Under the pieces are notes generated by a model. The model made no database searches, was not told the origin of the DNA, and saw only the letters and a list, made by a program, of their open reading frames with translations. Both the position numbers and the translations under genes were made by a program. A DNA stretch of 64,000 nucleotides, from positions 3,083,001-3,147,000 of the forward strand of contig NZ_CP106793.1 in assembly GCF_025642135.1 (NCBI RefSeq), given 5' to 3'. The stretch is from Streptomyces cynarae (GTDB lineage Bacteria > Actinomycetota > Actinomycetes > Streptomycetales > Streptomycetaceae). Below are positions 1 to 8,193 of the stretch, piece after piece (the first letter of the stretch is position 1; every line of letters starts with the position of its first letter).

Positions 1-120
1 GCCTCGCGGGGTGACAGCCAGGAAAACGTGTGAGCTGCACCATAGAACCTCAAGAAAACCTCAAGTAACAATCCGGATTCAAAGGTTCCCGAAATTGTTC
101 GCCTCAGATTCACTGGACCG

Positions 121-143
121 GCTCGTACACCGCTCGTACGAGC
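121..143. promoter_or_regulatory. Possible operator upstream of the first permease
   Basis: A perfect 12-bp palindrome, GCTCGTACGAGC, lies at 132-143, and its half GCTCGTAC is repeated at 121-128. It is about 95 bp before the permease start, inside the leader or promoter region. The rest of 1-237 holds no convincing gene. The symmetry suggests a regulator site, but no regulator can be named. Confidence 0.3.
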
Positions 144-237
144 CCCCGTACTTCCGCTCGTGCGGGGCAGAAGGTGTCCGTCCGTACGTGTGTCCCCTCT
201 TGTTTCCCGTACACCCGGCGCAAAGGAATCACCCTTT

Positions 238-1707
238 ATGACTTCGCAGCCGACCCCCACCCAGGCCGGAAACGCATCCGGCCGCCCCGGAGAACCCGGC
301 GGCGGCCTTCAGGCAGGACTCAAGAACCGTCATCTGTCGATGATCGCCATCGGTGGCGTCATCGGCGCCGGCCTGTTCGTCGGATCCAGCTCCGGCATCG
401 CCACCGCCGGCCCCGGCATCCTGCTCTCGTACGCTCTCGTCGGCACGCTCGTGGTGCTGGTGATGCGGATGCTGGGCGAGATGTCCGCCGCGAACCCCAC
501 CTCGGGCTCCTTCTCCGCGCACGCGGACCGGGCGCTCGGCCGCTGGGCCGGTTTCTCGATCGGCTGGCTGTACTGGTTCTTCTGGGTGGTCGTGCTGGCC
601 GTGGAGGCCACCGCGGGCGCCAAGATCCTCTCCGGATGGGTCCCGGCCGTGCCGCAGTGGGGCTGGGCGCTCATCGTCATGATCGTGCTGACCGCGACCA
701 ACCTGGTCTCCGTCGGCTCCTACGGTGAGTTCGAGTTCTGGTTCGCCGGGATCAAGGTCGTGGCGATCGGCGCGTTCATCGTCGTCGGCGCCCTCGCCGT
801 CTTCGGGGTGCTGCCGGGCGTCCACAGCGACAAGGCGAGCCTGGGCAACCTGACCGGTCAGGGCGGCTTCCTGCCCCACGGACCCGGCGCCATCCTCACC
901 GGTGTGCTGCTGGTCGTGTTCTCCTTCATGGGCAGCGAGATCGCCACGCTGGCGGCCGGCGAGTCGGAGGACCCGCAGCGGGCGGTCACCAAGTCCACGA
1001 ACAGCATCATCTGGCGAATCGCCGTCTTCTACCTGGGCTCGATCTTCGTGGTCGTCTCGCTGCTGCCGTGGAACGACCCGTCGATCAAGGACAAGGGCTC
1101 CTACGTCGCCGCCCTGGACTCCCTCGGCATCGCGCACGCCGGCCAGATCATGAACGTCATCGTGCTGACGTCGGTGCTGTCCTGTCTGAACTCCGGGCTC
1201 TACACGGCCTCCCGCATGGCCTTCTCGCTGGGCCAGCGGGGTGACGCTCCCAAGGCGTTCGCGCGGACCACGTCCCGGGGTGTGCCGATGGCCGCGATCG
1301 TCGCGTCCGTCGTCTTCGGCTTCGTCGCCGTCTTCTTCAACTACAAGTTCCCGGACTCGGTCTTCCTCTTCCTGGTCAACTCCAGTGGCGCGGTGGCCCT
1401 GTTCGTGTGGCTGGTCATCTGCTTCTCGCAGCTGCGGATGCGGAAGATCATCCAGCGCGAGGCGCCGGAGAAGCTGCTCGTCAAGATGTGGCTGTACCCG
1501 TACCTGACCTGGGCGACGGCCGCGCTGATCGTGTTCGTCCTCGGCTACATGCTGACCGACACCGAGCACGACGGACGTGAGACGGTGCTGCTGTCGCTGC
1601 TCGTCGCCGCCGTGGTGCTGGTGATCGCCGTGGTGAAGGAGCGGATCGCGGGCAACCGCACGGCCGCCCCCACCGAGGCACCGGCCGACAAGGTATCCGT
1701 CGGCTGA
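238..1707 (+). CDS. Amino-acid permease (APC superfamily, GABA permease type)
   Basis: This 489-residue integral membrane protein should import an amino acid or GABA by cation symport. The first helix carries the family signature GGVIGAGLFVGS, and about twelve hydrophobic segments follow, with conserved patches such as MRMLGEMSAANPTSGSFSAHA and the PxK(S)-type loop after helix 6. The ATG at 238 is chosen because an AAAGGA-like ribosome site sits about 10 bases upstream; an upstream in-frame GTG at 160 would add 26 residues with no membrane character. It stands alone, followed by a strong hairpin at 1725-1767. A paralogue lies at 10556-11932. The substrate cannot be told from sequence. Confidence 0.93.
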   Translation: MTSQPTPTQAGNASGRPGEPGGGLQAGLKNRHLSMIAIGGVIGAGLFVGSSSGIATAGPGILLSYALVGTLVVLVMRMLGEMSAANPTSGSFSAHADRALGRWAGFSIGWLYWFFWVVVLAVEATAGAKILSGWVPAVPQWGWALIVMIVLTATNLVSVGSYGEFEFWFAGIKVVAIGAFIVVGALAVFGVLPGVHSDKASLGNLTGQGGFLPHGPGAILTGVLLVVFSFMGSEIATLAAGESEDPQRAVTKSTNSIIWRIAVFYLGSIFVVVSLLPWNDPSIKDKGSYVAALDSLGIAHAGQIMNVIVLTSVLSCLNSGLYTASRMAFSLGQRGDAPKAFARTTSRGVPMAAIVASVVFGFVAVFFNYKFPDSVFLFLVNSSGAVALFVWLVICFSQLRMRKIIQREAPEKLLVKMWLYPYLTWATAALIVFVLGYMLTDTEHDGRETVLLSLLVAAVVLVIAVVKERIAGNRTAAPTEAPADKVSVG

Positions 1708-1724
1708 TCCGCGCCCCTCGGAAC

Positions 1725-1767
1725 ATGGCCGCATAACTTGACGGAACCTGTCAGGTTATGCGGCCAT
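1725..1767. terminator. 18-bp hairpin between permease and oxidase; terminator and/or operator
   Basis: Arms 1725-1742 and 1750-1767 pair over 18 bp with one G-U wobble and a 7-base loop, and there is no T run after it. The second arm ends one base before the next start codon, which is odd for a plain terminator. Inside it is an odd-centred palindrome AACCTG-T-CAGGTT at 1745-1757, with a further AACTTG half-site at 1735, exactly 10 bp from AACCTG. That layout also fits a repressor site. Confidence 0.6.
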
Positions 1768-1768
1768 C

Positions 1769-3106
1769 ATGCGTGGCATGACCTACACGGACAACCCCGC
1801 AGACCTGACCCTGCTCCGCCCCGGCGACGCCGGCTACGACGACGAACTCGCCGGGTTCCAGACCGGGTTCACCCAACGGCCCTCGGTGATCGCAGCCGTC
1901 CGGTCGACCGCGGACGTGGTGGCCGCCGTACGGTACGCGGCCGCCGAAGAGCTGCCGGTGGGCGTGCAGGCCACCGGACACGGGCTGCCCGGGGGCTACG
2001 AGGGCGGGCTGCTCATCACGACCCGGCGGCTGGACGGGCTCGCCGTCGATCCCGAGGCGCGTACGGTCCGCGTGCAGGCGGGGGTGCGCTGGGGGCAGGT
2101 GGTCGCGGCGGCCGAGCCGTACGGGCTGGCACCGCTCAACGGCTCGGCACCGGGCGTGGGCGCGGTGTCGTACACCCTGGGCGGCGGACTCGGCATCCTC
2201 GCGCGGGAGTTCGGGTACGCGGCAGACCATGTGCGGTGGCTGGAGGTCGTCACCGCCGACGGCGAACTCCGCCGTGTCACCCCGGAGTCCGACCCCGACC
2301 TGTACTGGGCGTTGCTGGGCGCGGGGCAGAACTTCGGCATCGTGACCGAGCTGGAGATCGGCCTGGTTCCGGTGCGGACGCTGTACGGCGGCTCGCTCGC
2401 CTTCGACGGGCGCGAGGTGGACCCCGCGGCCGTGCTGCGCGCGTACGAGGCGTGGACGCGGACCGTGCCGGACTCGCTGACCTCTTCCTTCGCCGCCGTA
2501 CCGTACCCGGACCTGCCCGCGCTGCCGCCCCACCTGCGCGGCCGGTACCTCGTCTCGATCAGGATCGCCCACACGGGCGCCGACGGCGAACGGCTCACGG
2601 CCCCGCTGCGGGAGATCGGGCCGGTGCTGTCGGACTCGCTGCGCGAGATGCCGTACGCCGAGAGCCACACCATCCACAGCGACCCGGACTTCCCGCACGC
2701 CTACTACGGCGACAGCGCGGTGCTGCGGGAGCTGGACGTCGAACGGGCCGGGGAACTGCTGAAGCGGACCGGGCCCGAGGCGGGCCAGATGTGTGTGGTG
2801 CAGGTCAACCACCTGGGCGGGGCGCTGGCCCGGCCCGCGCCGAACGCGGTGCCGTACCGCGAGGGGCGGTTCCTGGTGCGGCTGTTGACCGTGGGGGACC
2901 GTGAGCGGGCGCGGGCCGTACTGGACCCGGCGTTCGCCCTGCTGGCGGACGATCGACTGGGCCGCTCGCTGAACTTCGCCTTCGGGTCCGGGGACCGGGG
3001 TGCCGGACTGTACGACCCGGAGACGCGGAAGAGGCTCGCCGGGCTGAAGGAGACTTACGACCCGGCGAACCTCTTCCGCAGGAACTACGGCGTCAGCGCT
3101 TGCTGA
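1769..3106 (+). CDS. FAD-binding oxidoreductase (PCMH fold with berberine-bridge C-terminus)
   Basis: 445 residues, probably a covalently flavinylated oxidase of sugars, alcohols or a secondary metabolite. The N-terminal half has the PP-loop region TGHGLPGGY (residues about 68-76), where the His is the likely FAD attachment site, then GAVSYTLGGGLGILAREFG. The C-terminus ends NLFRRNYGV, the berberine-bridge (BBE) signature. The usual second (Cys) flavin attachment site is not evident. An ATG at 1778 is a possible alternative start. The start codon abuts the 1725-1767 hairpin, so little room is left for a ribosome site. The 3' end overlaps the convergent bioY by 14 bp. Confidence 0.88.
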   Translation: MRGMTYTDNPADLTLLRPGDAGYDDELAGFQTGFTQRPSVIAAVRSTADVVAAVRYAAAEELPVGVQATGHGLPGGYEGGLLITTRRLDGLAVDPEARTVRVQAGVRWGQVVAAAEPYGLAPLNGSAPGVGAVSYTLGGGLGILAREFGYAADHVRWLEVVTADGELRRVTPESDPDLYWALLGAGQNFGIVTELEIGLVPVRTLYGGSLAFDGREVDPAAVLRAYEAWTRTVPDSLTSSFAAVPYPDLPALPPHLRGRYLVSIRIAHTGADGERLTAPLREIGPVLSDSLREMPYAESHTIHSDPDFPHAYYGDSAVLRELDVERAGELLKRTGPEAGQMCVVQVNHLGGALARPAPNAVPYREGRFLVRLLTVGDRERARAVLDPAFALLADDRLGRSLNFAFGSGDRGAGLYDPETRKRLAGLKETYDPANLFRRNYGVSAC

Positions 3107-3673
3107 CGAACTTCCAGGCGGTGGGCAGCGCGCCCATCGCCAGGGCGGCCTTGAGGGCGTCACCGATCAGGAACGGGGTGAGGCCGGCCGCGACCGCCTG
3201 GGAGAAGGAGAGGTGGGCCGCCAGCGCCAGGTAGGGGACGCCGACCGCGTAGATGATCGCCTCGCCGAGGATCATCGTGCCCGCCATGCGCAGCGGGGAG
3301 CGGTCGGCGCCGCGGCGGGCCAGGGCGCCCACGGCCGCCGAGGCGAGCAGCATGCCGATCACGTAGCCGAAGGAGACGGCCCCCGCGCCGGAGGCGCCGC
3401 CCGCGAACCACGGCACGCCGGCCACACCGGCGAGCGCGTACAGGGCGAGGAGAGGAAGCCGCGGCGGGCCCCGAGCGCGGTGCCGACGAGCAGCGCGGCG
3501 AAGGTCTGGCCGGTCACCGGCACCGGGGACCCGGGCACCGGGACCGACAGCTGGGCCGCGAGGCCGGTGAGCACGGCGCCGCCGAGGACGAGGGCCGCGT
3601 CGCGGACGCGGGACGTCGGCAGCAGGTCGGCGAGGACCGTGCCGGGGCGGGCGAGGGTGGTGGCGGTGCTCAT
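3093..3673 (-). CDS. bioY: Biotin transporter S component BioY (frameshifted in this sequence)
   Basis: Hydrophobic BioY-family protein that captures biotin at the membrane; no ECF A/T partner genes are nearby, so it works alone or with a shared module. The N-terminal half (ATG at 3673, GGAG ribosome site) carries LSVPVPGSPVPVTGQTFAALLVGTALGARRGFL in one frame. The rest (GVPWFAGGASGA, GYVIGMLLA, FLIGDALKAALA) is one frame over, after about 3455. Restoring one base (for example TCCTC to TCCCTC) gives a 193-residue protein, normal for BioY, reading LALYALAGVAGVPWF across the joint. Either a recent null mutation or a sequencing error. Its stop lies inside the 3' end of the oxidase gene. Confidence 0.85.
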
Positions 3674-3967
3674 GGGGACTCCGCGGGGTGGTGTGGACAC
3701 GTCGGGACAGCGTGACGCTATCCCAGCGCCCTCGAGCGGATCACCATCGGCGATCGACAAAGGGTGGAACGGCGCGTTCATGCACTTCGCACAAAGGGTG
3801 GTCCTTACACATGGTCAGGCGTGAGACCGGTCACTGAGATGAAGACGTTCCCCTCACGCTCCGGTAACGACCGGGAACTGTAGGGTCCCGCCAAAGCCCC
3901 GAGGGGCTCGTCTCGCCCGTCGGTCGCCGTCTGGGCAGCGGTGGGCCGTTTTGCTAGCTTCGAGCAC

Positions 3968-4054
3968 ATGGTTGCCCAGGCCCGGAACTTCACGTCGCGT
4001 CGCTATGTCGACCTGCGACGCCAGGGCACGGCCACCTGTCGCCGCCCGGTGTAG
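3968..4054 (+). CDS. Cysteine-type leader peptide (28 aa), putative attenuator
   Basis: A 28-codon frame begins at an ATG eight bases after a TAGCTT -10-like box and carries TSRRYVDLRRQ, then a single Cys followed by RRP and stop. This matches the actinobacterial leader peptides with an R-H/Y-V-D-L core ending near a Cys that precede sulfur-assimilation genes. The ROK regulator starts 66 bases after its stop. The leader probably couples downstream expression to cysteine supply through ribosome stalling. It may be a leaderless transcript, since no ribosome site is seen. Family role is known; the mechanism here is inferred. Confidence 0.78.
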   Translation: MVAQARNFTSRRYVDLRRQGTATCRRPV

Positions 4055-4120
4055 GGGCGGGCTCCGGCGCGCCTCGAGCCTTCCGAGACGTGTCGGCCCC
4101 GTTCCCGAGGACGGTTCTCC

Positions 4121-5320
4121 ATGCCCCGTACCGCGGCATCCACTCTTGTCTCCCCCGTTCCCCGTGCCGCCGACAGCGACCGGCGGCGTACCAGCGCCAG
4201 CGTCGTGCTGCGGTCCGTGCTGGAGCACGGACCGGTGGCGCGCAGCACCGTCGCCCGGCTGACCGGGCTGTCGCCCGCGTCCGTGACCGAGCACTGTGCC
4301 CGGCTGACCGGGCTCGGGCTGATCCGTGAGGAGGCGGCCCCGCGCCGCTCGAACGGGGTGGGCCGGCCGCATGTGCCCGTCGATCTCGACACCGGGCGGT
4401 TCCTGGTCTGCGGGGTGCATGTGGCCGTGCCGTACACCACGGTCGCGCTGCTCGATCTGCGCGGCCGCGTCGTGGCGCAACGGGAGGTGAAGCACGAGCG
4501 GACGGACCCCGGCTGGGTGCTGGCCCGGGCCGCGGAGGGACTCGCGGGACTTCTCGGTGAGGCGCCCGGCCGCGGGCCGCTGGGGGTCGGGGTCGCGGTC
4601 GGCGGCTGGGTGGACCGGGAGACGGGCACCGTGGTCGAGCACGAGCTGCTGGGCTGGCGCGAGGTGCCGGTGCGGGAGCTGCTCGAGGCCCGTACCGGGC
4701 TGCCGGTCCATGTGGACGGGCACGCGCGCGCGTTGGTCAACGGGGAGCGGCTGTTCGGGCGGGCCCGGGGCAGCCGCAGCGTGCTGCACCTGTTCGTGGG
4801 CAACGTGGTCGACGCGGCCTTCGCCACCAATGACGAGGTGCACCACGGGCCCCGCTCCCAGGCGGGGTCGATCGCCCACCTTCCGGTGCCGGGCGGCACC
4901 GAGCCGTGCGCGTGCGGCCGTATCGGCTGCCTCCAAGTGGAGCTGAGCGAGCGGACGTTGTGCCGACGGGCCCGGGCAGCCGGGGTGATCGACGGGGTGA
5001 ACCCGATGCACGTGGTGACCGCGGCGGCGGCCGGGGACGCGGTGGCGCGGCGGCTGCTGAGGGAACGGGCCCGGACGACCGGGTGGGCGGCCGGGCTGCT
5101 GCTGGACGTCCTGAACCCGGAGACGGTCGTGGTGACCGAGGTGGGTGTCATGCACTTCGAGGACTGCTTGCACGCACTGCGGGAAGCGGCCGGAATACGC
5201 CGGGCGGCGGCCGTCGTGCCGACCAGTTTCCCGGATTCCGTGCTTGCGGTCGCGGGCGGCTCCGTGGTTCTCGACGTGCTGTTCCGGGACCCACTGGGCG
5301 CGTCACCTGAGGCTATTTAA
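4121..5320 (+). CDS. ROK-family transcriptional regulator
   Basis: 399 residues. An N-terminal winged helix-turn-helix (about 24-75: SVLEHGPVARSTVARLTGLS then SVTEHCARL) is followed by a ROK sugar-kinase-like domain. The zinc motif CACGRIGC (C-x-C-G-x-x-G-C) at about 265-272 is intact. The sugar kinase phosphate-binding glycines are poor, so it is a regulator rather than a kinase. It lies between two leader peptides, with the organosulfur transporter downstream, and so presumably controls that operon or responds to a sulfonated sugar or amino sugar. ROK regulators usually sense carbohydrates, which makes this pairing notable. GAGGACGG upstream is a weak ribosome site for the ATG. Confidence 0.87.
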   Translation: MPRTAASTLVSPVPRAADSDRRRTSASVVLRSVLEHGPVARSTVARLTGLSPASVTEHCARLTGLGLIREEAAPRRSNGVGRPHVPVDLDTGRFLVCGVHVAVPYTTVALLDLRGRVVAQREVKHERTDPGWVLARAAEGLAGLLGEAPGRGPLGVGVAVGGWVDRETGTVVEHELLGWREVPVRELLEARTGLPVHVDGHARALVNGERLFGRARGSRSVLHLFVGNVVDAAFATNDEVHHGPRSQAGSIAHLPVPGGTEPCACGRIGCLQVELSERTLCRRARAAGVIDGVNPMHVVTAAAAGDAVARRLLRERARTTGWAAGLLLDVLNPETVVVTEVGVMHFEDCLHALREAAGIRRAAAVVPTSFPDSVLAVAGGSVVLDVLFRDPLGASPEAI

Positions 5321-5353
5321 TTCAGAAACTCGGAATGTTGACAGGGGTCGTCC

Positions 5354-5413
5354 ATGGCCGGGAACATCCTGCTCATGAACCCGCTCACGAGCTGTCGCAC
5401 CCTCTGTTGCTGA
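5354..5413 (+). CDS. Short Cys-rich leader peptide (19 or 12 aa) before the sulfonate operon
   Basis: A frame from ATG 5354, or the internal ATG 5375, ends LTSCRTLCC and stop: three Cys in the last six codons, two of them adjacent to the stop. The substrate-binding gene follows at 5571. Terminal poly-Cys leaders are the known design for cysteine-responsive attenuation in actinobacteria. It differs from the RYVDL-type leader at 3968, so this locus has two leaders of different types. A TTGACA at 5338 could be a -35 element, but no matching -10 was found. Coding status rests on composition and position only. Confidence 0.6.
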   Translation: MAGNILLMNPLTSCRTLCC

Positions 5414-5570
5414 CACATTGCCGCGCATGAAGCGCGTGTTTCCGTCTGCGTGAGTTCACTTCTTCCGGCACCCTTCCCGTCCGGGATTCCCCACTTCCGG
5501 CATGCGGCCCGCCCGGAATTCCTCCTGCTTTTGTGCTCTGTCCCGCTCCGTGCATCCAGGGAGTCCTCCC

Positions 5571-6638
5571 ATGCCTTCTCCATCTGTTTCCGGTCTCGAC
5601 CGCCGCCTGTTTCTCACCTCCCTGCTCGGGGCGTCCGCCGCCGTGGCCGGGCTCAGCGGCTGCGCGGGCGGCAGTGCCGCCGCCGACACCGAGGGCGCCG
5701 CCACCGAGCCGCTCGCCGACAAGGTCCCGGCCGGCACCAGCCTGAAGATCGCCTCGTACCAGAACCAGCAGCAGTTGCAGTTCAAGCTGGCGAGGCTGCC
5801 CGAGCTGCCGTTCACGGTGTCGAGCTGGGTGAACATCGGGGCCGGCCCCGACGTGATCAACGCGTTCCGCGCCAAGTCGCTGGACCTCGCCAACAACGCG
5901 GGCATCCCGCCCATCCAGGCGCACTACCAGGGCTTCGCCGCGAAGATCGTGGCGATCGACATCACCCGCAAGCCCAACTACCTCTTCGCCACCAAACCCG
6001 GCAGCGACATCCGCACCGTCGAGGACTTCAAGGGCAAGAGGCTGGCCTTCTCCCAGGGCCAGGCGCAGGGCGTCGTACTGCTGCGGGCGCTGAAGAAGGC
6101 GGGCCTGAAGTACTCCGACGTGAAGTTGGTCCCGCTGACCAGCAACCAGTTCCTCACCGCCCTGCAGTCCGGGCAGGTGGACGTGGCCCCGCTCGGCAAC
6201 AACCAGGCACCCGCCTATCTGAAGCAGTACGGGTCCAAGGGCGCCCACACCGTCACCACCGACGTGGTCGACCTGCTGAACCTGCTGTGGGCGCCGCAGT
6301 CCGTGCTCAACGACCCGGCCAAGGCCGCCGCGATCGCCGCGTACATCCCCCAGTGGGCCCAGGCCCAGGTGTGGACGTACGAGCACCCGGACGTCTGGGA
6401 CGAGGAGTTCTACGTCAAGACGCAGAACCTGACCCTCGAGCAGGCCAAGTCCATCACCGCGCTCGCCAACAAGCCGCTGTTCCCGGCCGGCTGGGACGAG
6501 GCGATCAAGTGGGAGCAGGAGACCGCCGATCTGCTCGCCGAGGGCGGCTTCGTGAAGAAGTTCGACGTCTCCTCGCTCTTCGACCACCGCTTCGAGTCCA
6601 TCGCCGCCACGGCCGTACCGGCGGAGTACCGGAGGTGA
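5571..6638 (+). CDS. Sulfonate-type ABC transporter substrate-binding lipoprotein
   Basis: 355 residues, SsuA/NMT1-like periplasmic-binding fold anchored outside the membrane. The start is ATG 5571, preceded by GGGAG; an earlier GTG-type start would add residues before the signal. The signal peptide has twin arginines (DRRLFLTSLLGAS) and a lipobox LSGC, so export may be by Tat followed by lipidation. The mature part has SYQNQQQLQFKLARLPE and GPDVINAFRAKSLDLANN, a pattern of the aliphatic sulfonate/nitrate binding family. It overlaps the permease gene by four bases (GTGA). The Cys-rich leader upstream supports a sulfur-source substrate. Confidence 0.9.
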   Translation: MPSPSVSGLDRRLFLTSLLGASAAVAGLSGCAGGSAAADTEGAATEPLADKVPAGTSLKIASYQNQQQLQFKLARLPELPFTVSSWVNIGAGPDVINAFRAKSLDLANNAGIPPIQAHYQGFAAKIVAIDITRKPNYLFATKPGSDIRTVEDFKGKRLAFSQGQAQGVVLLRALKKAGLKYSDVKLVPLTSNQFLTALQSGQVDVAPLGNNQAPAYLKQYGSKGAHTVTTDVVDLLNLLWAPQSVLNDPAKAAAIAAYIPQWAQAQVWTYEHPDVWDEEFYVKTQNLTLEQAKSITALANKPLFPAGWDEAIKWEQETADLLAEGGFVKKFDVSSLFDHRFESIAATAVPAEYRR

Positions 6639-7483
6639 GCGCCGTGACCGCGACGACGGCAGCCGTGGCGGCGACGGCCGTCGAGGAACTCCCCCAGGTC
6701 CGTCGGCGCCGCCGGCTCTCCCCCGGGCGTCACCTGCCCGCCGCCCGGCTCATCGGCCCGCTGGTGGTCCTCGCCCTGTGGTCCGCCGCCTCGGCCGCGG
6801 GAGCGCTCGACCAGGGTGCCGTCCCGGCGCCCTGGACGGTGCTGAGGACGGCCGGCCACCTGTGGACGGACGGCACGCTGTCCACGGATGTGCTGACCTC
6901 GCTGAAGCGGGCCGCGTACGGCTTCGCGATCGGCCTGACCGCGGGCGTGCTGCTGGCGCTCGCCTCGGGGCTCAGCCGGGTGGGGGAAGCGCTGATCGAC
7001 GGGACCGTGCAGCTCAACCGGGCGATCCCGACCCTCGGTCTTATCCCGCTGTTCATCCTCTGGCTGGGCATCGGCGAGACCTTCAAGATCGCCACCATCG
7101 CGATCGTCGTCTACATCCCCATCTACCTGAACACGCACTCCGCGTTGTCCGGCATCGACAGCCGGTACGTCGAACTCGCCGAAGTGCAGGGCCTGTCGAG
7201 GTTCACCTTCGTCCGGCAGGTGGTGATCCCCGGCGCGCTCCCCGGATTCTTCGTGGGACTCCGGCTCGGCGTGACCGGCTCCTGGCTGGGCCTGGTGGTC
7301 CTGGAGCAGATCAACGCAACCAGCGGCCTCGGCTACATGATGTTCCAGGCGCAGAACTACGGCCAGACCGACGTCATCCTGGTCGGCCTGCTGATCTACG
7401 GCGTCTTCGGCCTGGTCTCCGACAGCGTGGTCCGTCTCATCGAACGGAGGGTGCTGTCGTGGCGACGCACACTGAGCAGCTGA
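6635..7483 (+). CDS. Sulfonate-type ABC transporter permease
   Basis: 282 residues with about six membrane helices, SsuC/TauC family. The EAA loop that docks the ATPase is visible as YVELAEVQGLSRFTFVRQVVIPGALPG (about residues 190-212). The GTG at 6635 overlaps the preceding stop; a second GTG at 6644 is equally possible. The N-terminus (about 35 residues) is a cytoplasmic Arg-rich tail. It is translationally coupled to the binding protein upstream and overlaps the ATPase gene by 25 bp, which puts all three in one operon. Confidence 0.9.
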   Translation: MSAVTATTAAVAATAVEELPQVRRRRRLSPGRHLPAARLIGPLVVLALWSAASAAGALDQGAVPAPWTVLRTAGHLWTDGTLSTDVLTSLKRAAYGFAIGLTAGVLLALASGLSRVGEALIDGTVQLNRAIPTLGLIPLFILWLGIGETFKIATIAIVVYIPIYLNTHSALSGIDSRYVELAEVQGLSRFTFVRQVVIPGALPGFFVGLRLGVTGSWLGLVVLEQINATSGLGYMMFQAQNYGQTDVILVGLLIYGVFGLVSDSVVRLIERRVLSWRRTLSS

Positions 7484-8193
7484 CCCGGCCCGCCGTCCGA
7501 CTGCGGAGCCTGACCCGGTCGTTCGACGGCCGTACGGTCCTCGACGGCATCGACCTCGACCTGCCCGCCGGACAGTTCACCGCCCTGCTCGGGCACAGCG
7601 GCTCGGGCAAGTCCACCCTGCTGCGGGCCGTCGCCGGACTCGACCACGGGGTCGTCGGCAGAGGGCGGCTCACCGCACCCGAGCGGGTCTCGGTGGTCTT
7701 CCAGGACTCCCGGCTGCTGCCCTGGCGCCGCGTTCTGGACAACGTCCTGCTGGGCCTGAACGGCAAGGAGGCCGAGGAGCGCGGCCGGGCCGCCCTCGCG
7801 GAGGTGGGCCTGAAGGGCCGCGAGCGGGCCTGGCCGGGTGAGCTGTCCGGCGGTGAGGCCCAGCGGGCCGCGCTGGCCCGCTCCCTGGTCCGCGAGCCCG
7901 AGCTCCTGCTGGCCGACGAGCCGTTCGGGGCACTGGACGCACTCACCCGGATCAGGATGCACAACCTGCTGCGCGAGCTGTGGAAGCGCCATCGGCCCTC
8001 CGTGCTGCTCGTGACCCACGACGTGGACGAGGCGATCGTGCTCGCCGACCGCGTCCTCGTCCTGGACCAGGGCCGTATCGGCCTCGACCTGACCATCGAC
8101 CGCCCGCATCCGCGCTCCTACCGCGAGCCGGTCCTGGGCGAATACCGCGAGCGGCTGCTGGCCGCCCTGGGCGTCACGGAGGACCATCAGTGA
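7459..8193 (+). CDS. Sulfonate-type ABC transporter ATP-binding protein
   Basis: 244 residues, SsuB/TauB family ATPase that powers uptake. Walker A is GHSGSGKST (about 40-48), the Q-loop is VVFQDSRLLPW, the ABC signature is LSGGEAQRAALARSL, Walker B is LLLADEPFGALD and the switch His is in VTHDVDEA. All catalytic residues are present. The GTG at 7459 has GGAGG upstream inside the permease gene. The stop overlaps the start of the monooxygenase gene (GTGA), so import and desulfonation enzymes are co-translated. Confidence 0.94.
   Translation: MATHTEQLTRPAVRLRSLTRSFDGRTVLDGIDLDLPAGQFTALLGHSGSGKSTLLRAVAGLDHGVVGRGRLTAPERVSVVFQDSRLLPWRRVLDNVLLGLNGKEAEERGRAALAEVGLKGRERAWPGELSGGEAQRAALARSLVREPELLLADEPFGALDALTRIRMHNLLRELWKRHRPSVLLVTHDVDEAIVLADRVLVLDQGRIGLDLTIDRPHPRSYREPVLGEYRERLLAALGVTEDHQ

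Noticed and set aside
3805..3993. 62-residue minus-strand frame between bioY and the ROK gene
   Set aside because: No ribosome site or motif, and it overlaps the better-supported leader peptide region on the other strand.
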